11,152 nt of DNA from Ochromonadaceae sp. CCMP2298 (Eukaryota; Sar; Synurophyceae; Ochromonadales; Ochromonadaceae): positions 1-11,152 of the forward strand of contig MU634606.1 in assembly GCA_026770595.1 (NCBI GenBank), given 5' to 3'. Position 1 is the stretch's first letter. Every line of letters begins with the position of its first letter. Position numbers and translations under genes: made by a program. The notes below the pieces were generated by a model, which saw only the letters and a list, made by a program, of their open reading frames with translations, made no database searches and was not told the origin of the DNA. Below are positions 1 to 8,415 of the stretch, piece after piece.

Positions 1-248
1 GGGAGAAGAGCTTGTTCTGTCCCTTCTCCTGACTCTTTTGACGAGGCGCCGACTCCGGGCCGGGGAGTTTTGGCCCTTTTTTGCACAAACGGTCTGGCGT
101 TCGTCAGAAGAGAGTTCTGACCCAGAGCATTCTGAAGAGGTTTCGACAGAACTAGAAGCTCGATTGCACACTGGACCACACTCGGGGTGAGCAGTCTTCA
201 ATCGCGAACGGGCCCCGACTTCAGCTTCGCTACACATCATTTAGCAGC

Positions 249-1841
249 ATGCTTCGCGGCCTCAGCAGAGTCTCCCTCCGAAAGACTACAGCAGGATACC
301 ACCGCTCTCATCTGGCCAGGTTTTCCTCTAACCAAATAGACTTCAACGATGCCGCGGCAAGCTTCCGATCCAAGTCCCTCCTGGAGCTCGTCCGAGGATA
401 CTGCGTCTTCCAGACGTGCCGCATCAGGCTTCTCGTAGATTACTCAGAGGTCCTCATCCGTCAGTCCTATTTGTTGTTAGGGGACAAAATCACGGACAAA
501 GTTTTGAAGAAGACCTTCTTTGGGCACTTCTGTGCTGGGGAAAACACCGAGGACATGCAACCGACGATTCGCCGACTGGAGGGAGCCGGCATCGGATCGA
601 TCCTGGACTACGCTGCCGAGGCGGACATAGTGGAGGACGAGATTAGACCCCTAGACGTGCACGAGACGCTCATCAAGTCGCGCGTGTACGACTACCGCGA
701 CGAGGCGCTGTGCGACGAGCGCACCAAGGTCTTCGAGTCGTGCATTCGGTCCGCGCACGCCCTGCAGAACGACCCCGCCACCGAGGGCTTCGCGGCCATC
801 AAATGCACAGCTCTTGGAAACCCCCACTTCCTGGAGCGAATGTCTACCGCGATAGTGGAGATCCGCAACCTGTTCATGAAGTTCGATGTGGACAAGTCGG
901 GCGTGGTGTCGAGGGAGGAGTTCAAACTGCAGTACGAGAAGTACTTCTCAGGAGGCATGGACGTGGAGGACGTGTTCAAGATGATGGACGTGGACGCTGA
1001 TGACGACATCGACTACATGGAGTGGAGTCGGTACGTTACCATCGAGGAGCTGCACAAGATCACGGCATCCTGCAGAGAGAGCGGGCCCCTCTCGAAGGCT
1101 ACACTCACCGAGGAGGAGCGACACCTGCTGCTGCTCATGCGGAACCGCATCAACAAGCTCGCCGATCTCGCAGACCAGCTCAACGTGAAGCTCATGATAG
1201 ACGCAGAGCACACCTACTTCCAGCCTGCCATCGACAACATCGCGCTGCATCTGATGATGCAGTACAACAACCGACGAGCGCTCATATTTCAAACCTATCA
1301 GCTGTATCTCACTGACGCCCCCCGGCGCCTCGCAGACGACATCTCCAGAGCCAAGGCGGGCGACTACCACTTCGCGGCGAAGCTAGTAAGGGGTGCATAC
1401 ATGGAGCTGGAGCGCAACAGAGCCACCGAGCTGGGCGTCCCCTCGCCCATCCTAGACACCAAGGAGCACACGCACATGCAGTACAACGCCGCAGTGGCGT
1501 CTATGATCGATGCAATCGGCAGCGGCGAGAAGGTAGAGGTGATGATCGCCTCGCACAACCAGCAGTCCATCGAGCTCGCACTAGAGCGGGCCACCAGCGT
1601 GGGCGTGGGCCCCGCCGGCAACATGTACTTCGGGCAGCTGCTGGGCATGGCCGACCACCTCACCTACTCCCTGGGCAATGCCAAGTACAGGGCTTATAAG
1701 TATGTCCCGTACGGCAAGGTCAAGGAGGTAATGCCGTATCTCATTCGGCGCGCGCAGGAGAACTCCGACATGCTTGGAGGCGTGACCACGGAGCTGACGA
1801 TGCTGCGGCAGGAGATCAAGAGGCGACTGACTTTCGCGTAA
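249..1841 (+). CDS. PRODH: Proline dehydrogenase (proline oxidase), mitochondrial, with EF-hand pair
   Basis: FAD-dependent enzyme that oxidises L-proline to pyrroline-5-carboxylate at the inner mitochondrial membrane, the first step of proline catabolism. The single 530-residue exon starts at an ATG followed by an Arg/Ser-rich stretch without acidic residues (about 1-28), a typical mitochondrial presequence. The barrel core is recognisable by DAEHTYFQPAI, KLVRGAY (378-384) followed by E388-R389, QLLGMADHLT, and the proline-binding RRAQEN motif (R500, R501, E504, N505). Between the N-terminal part of the domain and the DAEHTYFQ strand lie two EF-hand loops: D213-E224 (D-x-D-x-S-G at positions 1-6, E at 12) and D247-E258 (D-x-D-x-D, D at position 6 where Gly is usual, E at 12). 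This suggests control by matrix calcium, which is inference. Bases 1-248 upstream show no coding sequence and would hold the promoter and 5' UTR. Identification is very secure. Confidence 0.96.
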   Translation: MLRGLSRVSLRKTTAGYHRSHLARFSSNQIDFNDAAASFRSKSLLELVRGYCVFQTCRIRLLVDYSEVLIRQSYLLLGDKITDKVLKKTFFGHFCAGENTEDMQPTIRRLEGAGIGSILDYAAEADIVEDEIRPLDVHETLIKSRVYDYRDEALCDERTKVFESCIRSAHALQNDPATEGFAAIKCTALGNPHFLERMSTAIVEIRNLFMKFDVDKSGVVSREEFKLQYEKYFSGGMDVEDVFKMMDVDADDDIDYMEWSRYVTIEELHKITASCRESGPLSKATLTEEERHLLLLMRNRINKLADLADQLNVKLMIDAEHTYFQPAIDNIALHLMMQYNNRRALIFQTYQLYLTDAPRRLADDISRAKAGDYHFAAKLVRGAYMELERNRATELGVPSPILDTKEHTHMQYNAAVASMIDAIGSGEKVEVMIASHNQQSIELALERATSVGVGPAGNMYFGQLLGMADHLTYSLGNAKYRAYKYVPYGKVKEVMPYLIRRAQENSDMLGGVTTELTMLRQEIKRRLTFA

Positions 1842-2189
1842 TCAGCATTTTTGATCTTTGTACACGGAGGAGAGAGTTTACACAAATAGTTACGTAGTCC
1901 TATATGCAAGCTCGGTAGAAATATTCCCATACGAAACTGCTGCAATCGACAGTTATTTTGCGTCTACATCTATTTCTACATCAGCAGTCTATTGCGTGAG
2001 TAGATAAGAACTTTCATGATTTTCAGTCTCGTTTCTATTTTCATTTTCCCCAATCAACGCAGCTGGTTCACAATGATAAGATACAAATATCCTGTCCACC
2101 TGTTCAAGCGCTCGTTGAACCTCTCACGTCTAAGTCCCTCAAATTATAAGATTTCTTTAAATACAGGCGCACAGTATATATTTCCCTAT
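1842..2189. other. Convergent intergenic region (3' UTRs)
   Basis: This AT-richer stretch separates the stop of the proline dehydrogenase gene from the spliced stop of the sulfotransferase gene on the other strand, so it should carry both 3' UTRs. I see no canonical AATAAA in the expected positions, no RNA gene and no convincing frame. An open frame that starts at 2016 runs into the last exon of the opposite-strand gene and looks like chance. Confidence 0.6.
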
Positions 2190-4148
2190 CTACAGCACCG
2201 AGCCGCTTACAAGCGACTTCTTGTCCTTCGTGCCCGTGTTAGTGGACTTCAAGTAGCACGTGTTGGACACCATGTCGATTGTGAAAAAGTGACACTTGGG
2301 ATCCTGGGTGCAGAGTCTGTAATAAAGTACGAATAAAGGAGAATACAGAGGTCAAGTTAATGTAATAGAAAATAGCCGTACTTGAGAAAATGGAGGGTGT
2401 TTCGCTGATGATATGATGGACTGTTGGGCTCTTACCTGCAGCATTGGGTCTTGTCCTCCTTCAGGTGCACCGCCTCCAGGTCGCCTACCGATGGGGCAAT
2501 GTGATGTCAGACAATGCGATATCACTCAAAGTAATGCGAGTAGGAGAATGTGATGCGAGTAAGTCACTGAGGCACACAAGGACAATCCCTCACCTCCAAT
2601 GTAGTCCACCCCGGGCGATATGTTGCACTTGCCGGGAATCTTATAGCTATCTGCCTCCTGCGTCAGCCGCTGCGAGTCCTCCGCCGCGCAGCTACTGTAC
2701 GTACTGGCAGCGCACTGGCCGTACTTCTCCGAAGTATACTGCACGCTGGGGTCGTCCGGTAGCTCCCGCATCGGCTCGTATCCGAATATCTGCAGTCCTT
2801 CCTTGCCGGTGGAGTGCATGGAGACGCTGAGCTGCTTGTTGTGGTCCAGGTGGGTGTGCCACTTGCCGTAGCGCTTGGACAGGGGCACAGCGTTGCGGCT
2901 CTTGGCGCTGGTGCGGTCATGCGAGCCCATGAAGTCAGACTCCCGCAGCGCCAGGCAGCACAGTGCCTCGGGGGAGATGTTGGAGCCGACGAACTCTGCC
3001 AGGCGGCTGATGGCGGCGTGGCGCACAGTCAGAGAGGCGCTGACCAGGTCCTCCGAGTGGATGGCGAAGTAGCCGAAGGAGGTGTCTAGCTGCTCCAGCC
3101 GGTCCACCTGCGCCACGTACTGCTGCGCCCAGCGATACACCTGGGAGTTCCAGTCAGACCAGAGGCGGATGCTCTTCAGCTGCGCAGACTCCCTTTTCGC
3201 GCCATACATGGACGCGTAGAACTTAGTGACGGGGCCCTGATTGGCAGAAAAGCTCAGGTCCCGCCCGTCCCGAAGCACGTGCACGAGCTTGAAGTGCGGG
3301 CTGAGGTCTGCGAAGCAAGGTGCTAGTGTCATGGCCACTGGGGCCTTGAAGCCGTACTGTACACCTGCTGCGGATGTGTGCGCTGGCCGCTGCAGCGCCC
3401 CCCCCACTGCGAGCTTGTAGGAGGTGGGCTTGGAGGAGTCTTGCAAAGCCTGGTCCAGGATGCGCCGTACGGACCGCTCAGTGCGCACTTGCAGGTCACG
3501 GGGCAGAGTGTGCGGGTCGTAGTCGAGCCGCTTGGTGGAGGCCACGACTGGGGCGACTACTGTGGGCCAGCCCTTGACCGAGTCGGCGTGTATGTCGTAC
3601 GTCTCCGGATCCTCCGACACCATCAGCACGCCCAGCTCAGCCAGAATCTGCACAACCCTCCGCGTGCCGCTACCATCCGTACCACCTACAACCAGCGTGG
3701 CGCTGGCGGATGCGTGCTTGGAGTATAGCTGCAGCGGCGCCGGATACACGGTGCTTCCTGTCTGCGGCGTAGGCACCGACGGTCCTGTTGTAGACGGCAA
3801 GTGAACCACTGGTGTTGGAGTTTTCTGGCCTGTTTGACTTCCGTCGTTATGTGTCAGTGTTGCCGATGTTGCCGATGCCTTAGAAGTTGCCGTTACTGGT
3901 ATGGGACGCGGTTTGGGAAGCACCTGTGGTGTGGGCACACGGTTCCCGGCAGCAGTGTTCGGAAATGGCAGCTGCACCGTTTTGTAGTCTGCTACCCTGG
4001 AAACCTTATAAGTTGCCTCAGATGCGTCCGACTCATGGGGCGTGAGGACCAAGGGAATCAGGTAGAAGCAGTACAGCGCCAAGAGAAATAACAGAATGGA
4101 GGAAACGACAGTTGAAAGCTTGCAGCCCGTCGGCTTCGCTGGCTTCAT
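2190..4148 (-). CDS. Golgi-type membrane sulfotransferase-like protein with C-terminal PAN/Apple domain
   Basis: Proposed exons (minus strand) are 4148-2594, 2484-2436 and 2316-2190, giving 576 residues. Introns are 2485-2593 (109 nt, GTGAGG...GGTAG) and 2317-2435 (119 nt, GTAAGA...TACAG). The ATG at 4148-4146 is preceded in frame by a GTG that is not a credible eukaryotic start. Order of parts: short cytosolic tail, one membrane anchor (about 10-36), Pro/Ser/Thr-rich stem (about 60-135), then a sulfotransferase-like domain with a P-loop GGTDGSGTR (155-163) for the 5'-phosphosulfate of PAPS, a 3'-phosphate-type segment around VLRDGRDLSFS (291-301) and a family-like IFGYEP near 454-459. After splicing the C-terminus reads as a PAN/Apple domain: cysteines 508, 533, 534, 537, 543 and 555, with GVDYIGGDL, CCRLC, CHFFT and CYLK. 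Likely role: sulfation of a glycan or glycoprotein in the Golgi lumen; the acceptor is unknown. Without splicing, the frame ends in an unrelated hydrophobic tail at 2526. Confidence 0.85.
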
Positions 4149-4715
4149 CACTGCCGAAGGATGGTGGGTAGGCCACGGCTACCAGAATCACAGGAATGGT
4201 TCTAGAAAGCGGTGCTCTGCCTGCAGAAGCTCACCATGGATGACTAGGCATCCCTTCACTGCTTCCAGCAAAATCGACAGGTGGTCTAAACCGAACTCAG
4301 CAGCGGTCGTGAGTCACCGAGTCGCTCATGCGGAAGCGCACCAGGAGAATGCACAGATCCTCGATGCACGACCGGGGGCTGCTGAGATTGAGAATTGAGA
4401 AGCAGGCGACTTTATGCGGGATAACAGCGTCGGGGTTGTGAAGATCACGCAAGATATAACTTAAAGCTATTCAACCCCCAATTACTGTGGGTTCAGAAAT
4501 CCTGGAAATGTTTTTTTTTATGTTTTTTTTGTACCATTCGTATGGGTTTTAATTGGTGGAGAAAAGAGGCATCACGATTGGGAGAAACCCATCCCATGCA
4601 TTCCTCGAGCTGCTGAAGCACTCCCCTCTAGGTTCCATTCCCACACTTGGCTACTGGTGGATCTGTGCTGGAGACGCGGAGTACCGGCTGCCTTTCAGTG
4701 TCACACTACTGCACC
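4149..4715. promoter_or_regulatory. Divergent intergenic region, sulfotransferase / bL19m
   Basis: The region lies between the start codons of two divergently transcribed genes, so it should contain both promoters and 5' UTRs. Two T-tracts stand out (4511-4519 and 4523-4530), set in an AT-rich stretch of about 4435-4555 that is the best candidate for a nucleosome-depleted promoter core. Short open frames across it show no recognisable protein. No RNA gene is seen. Confidence 0.4.
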
Positions 4716-5271
4716 ATGTTGAGGTTCTTCCGCCCGGAGACGGTGGCACGGTGCGCCCGGTCCATCACGACGGAGGTGCTCCAGGGCGTTCGGCAGAAGC
4801 ACAAGGTTCCGCAGAAAAAGGCCTCGAAATTGTTGGACTTGCTTAAGAACGAGGAATTCACCAGGCTAAAGGCCGGGAGAAACTTTCCTGAGGTGCGGGC
4901 GGGCGACAGCGTGGTGATTGAGAAGTTACCCTACGTATCAGCGACGGAGCCTGACATCATCAAGGGCCTGGTAATAGCGAAGACGAATAGAGCGAGCGAT
5001 ACAGCGCTAAGAATTTGGAACGTAAGTTTGCTGGCTCTTCTTTCTCCCTTGAATGTGCAATGACCCCCTCACATTATCAAAACAATCACTGGTCTCTGCA
5101 CAGGTCGAGTACGGAACTCCCGTATTCCGTCGCCTCATAATGTACAGTCCACTCATCAAGAGCATAAAGATCCTCCAGAAAGCATTCATACACAAAGGCC
5201 AAAAGCGTGTGCGCCGAAGCAAGCTGTACTATTTAAAGGACCGCCATCCCGATAGCTATACAGTCAAGTGA
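4716..5271 (+). CDS. MRPL19: Mitochondrial large-subunit ribosomal protein bL19m
   Basis: Structural protein of the large subunit of the mitochondrial ribosome. Exons are 4716-5021 and 5104-5271, joined across an 82-nt phase-0 intron (GTAAGT...GCACAG), giving 157 residues. Exon 1 carries FPEVRAGDSVVIEKL and KGLVIAKTNR; exon 2 carries VEYGTPVFRRLIMYSPLI, then KRVRRSKLYYLKDR, the standard bL19 ending. The first 30 or so residues are rich in Arg and poor in acids (MLRFFRPETVARCARS), matching a mitochondrial presequence; there is no signal peptide plus Phe as in the plastid proteins of this window, so I assign it to mitochondria. An upstream in-frame ATG at 4647 would precede this presequence, and the 4716 ATG has the better context (CACC before it). 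A plastid location is the only realistic alternative. Confidence 0.92.
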
Positions 5272-5315
5272 AGGGCAGGCCACTGTAGGCCGTAGGTTGC
5301 CTCGACCGCGATTTC

Positions 5316-5321
5316 ATTAAA
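5316..5321 (+). promoter_or_regulatory. Candidate polyadenylation signal (ATTAAA) of bL19m
   Basis: ATTAAA, the commonest variant of the AATAAA signal, lies 45 nt after the bL19m stop in the 151-nt gap before the convergent neighbour's stop. Placement is sensible, but a hexamer alone is weak evidence and algal signals are often degenerate. Confidence 0.3.
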
Positions 5322-5422
5322 GAAAGCTAAGCAGTGAATATAAGGGAAATTTTGAACATTTCGATCAACATTACCGGTAGTTATGTACAAATGAAATACC
5401 TGATTGTTCAACAAACAACCTT

Positions 5423-6418
5423 CTACTCTTTATCCGCCTCGTCCAACTCGCTCTGCAGCTTCTTCAACTTGCGCAGCAGTTCTGCATTCGTCTCGCCCTT
5501 AGCGTCCGAATCAGTCAGCAGCGCTTGAACAGCTGTAACAATGCGATTACCCTGCGGATTGCGAGATTCCAGCTCCGACAAATCTGCTTCGCTTTCCGTA
5601 GTGGAGGTCGCCAGAGAGCTGATCTTACTAATCCCCCTCGATCCCTTAATGGCCAGCACCTCCTCCTGAATTGCATTCAAATCAATCTTCACGAACAGGC
5701 GACAACTTGCCAGTCTCTTCAGTGTGCTTTCATCAGTCTCACGGCCTTCACGCAGAATGTCCAGCATCCTTTCTTCTTCGCTCTCCAAAATATCGGCGGC
5801 GCTGGCCTGCTGTTCAACCAAGTAATGACCCAATTCAGCCCTCCACAGCGACATTTCGATGATATTGTTCTCCCATAGCCAGAGCAACACGAATGGTATG
5901 ATGAAAACGAAGGGTCCAATGTACAAGAAGGGTATACCGCTCATCTGCAGCTCCCTCCTCACGTAGCTGACAAAGGGGAGCAGCATAATGACGTGACCAG
6001 TTAGAGACACGAAAGCTAACTTCACGGTAACCTTTCGGCACAGTTCGATAAAGCCTTGAAACAGATTGACCGGAAGAACCCTCAGCAGTTTTGCCTCGAA
6101 CTCTGTGACGTCCTGTTCAACATCCATCCGGTCACGACGCGACAACTTGGCTCTTACTGCTGACGCTGTTCCAGGATCCGGACCAAAGCCGTTCGCACGC
6201 GGTGCGGAAGTATTACGGAGCTGGCCAACTGCTCTCTGATCAGGCTGAACGACAGGTGGCGGAGTTCTGGCAGAACCCTTCAAGTTGTCCAGTGGGTCTA
6301 TCGGATCGCTCATGAACAGCGCGGAGAATCCCACTGGGCGCCTGGCGATGAAGAAGCCCTCTACGCCACTGTGCACGAAGCAGAGCATCGCGAAGAGAAA
6401 CGCGAGAACGTGCGCCAT
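5423..6418 (-). CDS. Unrecognised plastid-targeted protein with two membrane segments
   Basis: I do not recognise a family. The 331-residue single-exon frame starts at the ATG at 6418-6416; an in-frame GTG four codons earlier is not a credible start. Residues 1-21 are a hydrophobic signal peptide ending VEG, followed by F22-F23 and a basic stretch (IARRPVGFSALF), the pattern of a bipartite presequence for a complex plastid with Phe at the signal-peptide cleavage site. A Pro-rich, polar stretch follows (about 45-95). Two membrane segments (about 132-150 and 162-182) are joined by a short basic loop (YVRRELQ) and form a likely hairpin. The rest is acidic and helical: ILESEEERMLDIL near 210-222, then a charged C-terminus (about 310-331) that may form a coiled coil. 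It is probably a thylakoid or plastid-envelope protein with a large soluble C-terminal half. Confidence 0.75.
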   Translation of the reverse strand: MAHVLAFLFAMLCFVHSGVEGFFIARRPVGFSALFMSDPIDPLDNLKGSARTPPPVVQPDQRAVGQLRNTSAPRANGFGPDPGTASAVRAKLSRRDRMDVEQDVTEFEAKLLRVLPVNLFQGFIELCRKVTVKLAFVSLTGHVIMLLPFVSYVRRELQMSGIPFLYIGPFVFIIPFVLLWLWENNIIEMSLWRAELGHYLVEQQASAADILESEEERMLDILREGRETDESTLKRLASCRLFVKIDLNAIQEEVLAIKGSRGISKISSLATSTTESEADLSELESRNPQGNRIVTAVQALLTDSDAKGETNAELLRKLKKLQSELDEADKE

Positions 6419-6875
6419 AGCTACAACCACCCGAGAGAGACGCCAGATGTCAGAACCTCTTTGACGCGCTGTAAACGTTCTGCAGCAAAGCGAACAAAGG
6501 CCCGACTCAGGTGCGGCGCAGCATTCGCGGAGTGAGCTCCCAGAAGGATACGGTCCTCACTGACCCCGCGGCACTCAGCGGAATGAACCCTGGGAACTGG
6601 AGTGGTGAAAGGGCTGCACACAGTGCTGCTTGATCAACACATTGAGAAGCCCCCTAAATCTAGCCCCTCCGCTGCTGGCAAAAATCTGATCTGTAACGGC
6701 TGCCAAACCAACAAAATCTTTTCCAGGTTTTGTGGAGGACGCGCGCCTCTGTTGTGTGGATATTGGATGCGTGATGTATTTGCTTTGCCCCTGTGGCATA
6801 TTCATCCACTGCGAGAATTTTTTAGGCCAACCTCCACTGCCGTAGACTCCTCGCGGCTCGTCATCAGCAGCAATC
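6419..6875. promoter_or_regulatory. Divergent intergenic region, plastid membrane protein / PTEN
   Basis: The two flanking genes point away from each other, so both promoters should lie here. Open frames of up to about 148 codons cross the region, including one on the minus strand at 6575-7021 that overlaps the PTEN start, but none has a recognisable domain, targeting peptide or supported splice structure. I see no TATA box I would defend and no RNA gene. Confidence 0.4.
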
Positions 6876-8293
6876 ATGATCAGGCACGAAGACATCGACG
6901 ACGGACCGCTCACCTCGCGGATGCACAAGGTATGCTGCTGCACGAGCTGCTGCTGCGCGTGCAACAGCCTGTGGCAGCCGTGCAGAAAGGCTGTCTCTGG
7001 CAAAAAGCAGAGGATCCGCAAGGACGGTTTTGATTTGGATATGGCTTATGTCTCGCCGCGCATCATTGTGCATGGATTCCCCGCGGCCGGGTTAGAGCAC
7101 ATGTACCGGAACCCCCGTGCCGAAATCCGGCGCTTCATGGACACCTACCACCAGGACCATTACAAAGTGTACAACTTCTGCTGCGAGTTTGGCAGGGGCT
7201 ACGACCCTGCGATCTTCCATGGCCGGGTGGAGCGCTACCCGTTCAAGGACCACAACACGCCCCCGCTGGAGACGATGGCGGCCTACGCCAACAGCGTGAA
7301 GAACTGGCTCGACGAGGACACCACGAACGTGGTGAACATGCACTGCAAGGCGGGCAAGGGCCGCGCTGGCTTGATGTGCTGCGTGGCGCTGATCCGGACG
7401 GGCGTGGCCCAGAGCGCGAAGGAGGCTCTGGAGATCTACGACCGCAAGCGCGTGACCAACAACAAGGGCCTCACGGTCGTCAGCCAGCGCAAGTTCGTCA
7501 TTTTCTACGAGAAGCTGTGGAGGGAGCACTGGGGCGTGTCGGGTAATATTGGGGACGTGCCCGCGGAGCCCCTAGACTCGACCAAGTTTGTGGTTCCCCC
7601 GCAACCCGCCATGCGCCTGCTGGGCATCGAGGTGCTGAACTTGCCTGAAGGATTGATCAACAGCGTGCGCGTGAAAATTTTCAAGATTAGCAATTTCCTC
7701 CCCGTCTGCGTGTACGACTCAAAAGTGATGAAGTGCACCTCCATAACTTTGGATGTAGACGTCGTGCTGCAGGGGAACTTCAAGATCGCCATCTCCTTCA
7801 AGAACGGAGGCTTCCTGAGCAGCCACATCAAGCTCATGGAACTGCTCCACAACACTCTCTTCATGGACAAGTAAGTGGTAGATGTCTTGCGAATCTTTGA
7901 ATATTTCTCTAGACTCTAATTTTAACATCTTGTGCCCCCTCTGACCCTGCTCCCCTGTCTGTTCCCCTGTCTGTTTCCAGGAACGCCGACAGCATAGACT
8001 TCGGCATGAAAGAGCTGGACACGAAGAAGAAAATCTCGCCCAAGATGGGCACGGCCGCTCTCATGCGTCTCAGGTTTACCCAGGATATGTCAGGTGCTGC
8101 TGGTGACGCGAGTGGCTACGCGCTTGTCGGCGGCGAAAGCGCAGAGGAGGGCGTGGAAATAACAGAGAAGCAGTCGGCTGCACGCGCAGCTGGTGAGTTC
8201 ACATCCATCGTAGCAGCCAAGAAAGTTGGCAGCACCCCCACTGGAACTACCGAAAGTGCCGGCAGTGCTGGTTCTGCCTCCGGTCTCGTATGA
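6876..8293 (+). CDS. PTEN-type phosphoinositide 3-phosphatase with cysteine-string N-terminus
   Basis: Predicted to remove the 3-phosphate of PtdIns(3,4,5)P3 and so oppose PI3-kinase signalling at the plasma membrane. Exons are 6876-7870 and 7981-8293 with a 110-nt phase-2 intron (GTAAGT...TTCCAG), giving 435 residues. PTEN landmarks in order: basic PIP2-binding segment with KKQRIRKDGFDLDMAYV (from about 43), GFPA, YRNPRAEI, YPFKDHNTPP carrying the general-acid Asp, the signature loop HCKAGKGRAG (H156, C157 nucleophile, R163), and a PTEN C2 domain from about 230 to 355. Only the last step of the loop differs: Ala164 replaces the usual Thr/Ser. Residues 19-36 contain eight Cys (CCC, CCC, then C29 and C36), likely palmitoylated. 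The tail after about 365 is Gly/Ala/Ser-rich and unlike human PTEN. The start is either M1 or M16; both keep the Cys string. Confidence 0.95.
7951..7974 (+). repeat. 12-bp perfect tandem duplication in the PTEN intron
   Basis: TCCCCTGTCTGT occurs twice back to back and ends 6 nt before the intron's acceptor AG. The duplication lies in, and largely forms, the polypyrimidine tract of the 3' splice site. Confidence 0.9.
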
Positions 8294-8415
8294 CCGTTGG
8301 GGGGTAAGTCGTTGTGCATCAACAATACTAGCAGAAAAGTAGGAATTACTTATAATTTTCAGTTGGGGATGAAATTTCTAGGAGAAGCTCCCTGCCATAA
8401 TAATAATCAAAATAG

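Noticed and set aside
948-1370. 140-codon minus-strand open frame inside proline dehydrogenase
   Set aside because: Mirrors the codon pattern of the sense gene; His/Val-rich composition typical of antisense frames.
4511-4530. T-tracts as a transcription terminator
   Set aside because: They lie in a divergent promoter region of protein-coding genes with no RNA polymerase III gene next to them.
6930-6985. 56-nt GT-AG intron in the PTEN first exon
   Set aside because: Using the AG at 6985 shifts the frame and destroys the conserved PTEN sequence that follows.
6575-7021. 148-codon minus-strand open frame overlapping the PTEN start
   Set aside because: No recognisable domain or targeting signal, and it is antisense to the conserved PTEN N-terminus; a chance frame opposite GC-rich coding sequence.
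7092-7529. 145-codon minus-strand open frame opposite the PTEN phosphatase domain
   Set aside because: Antisense shadow of strongly conserved coding sequence, with no domain of its own.
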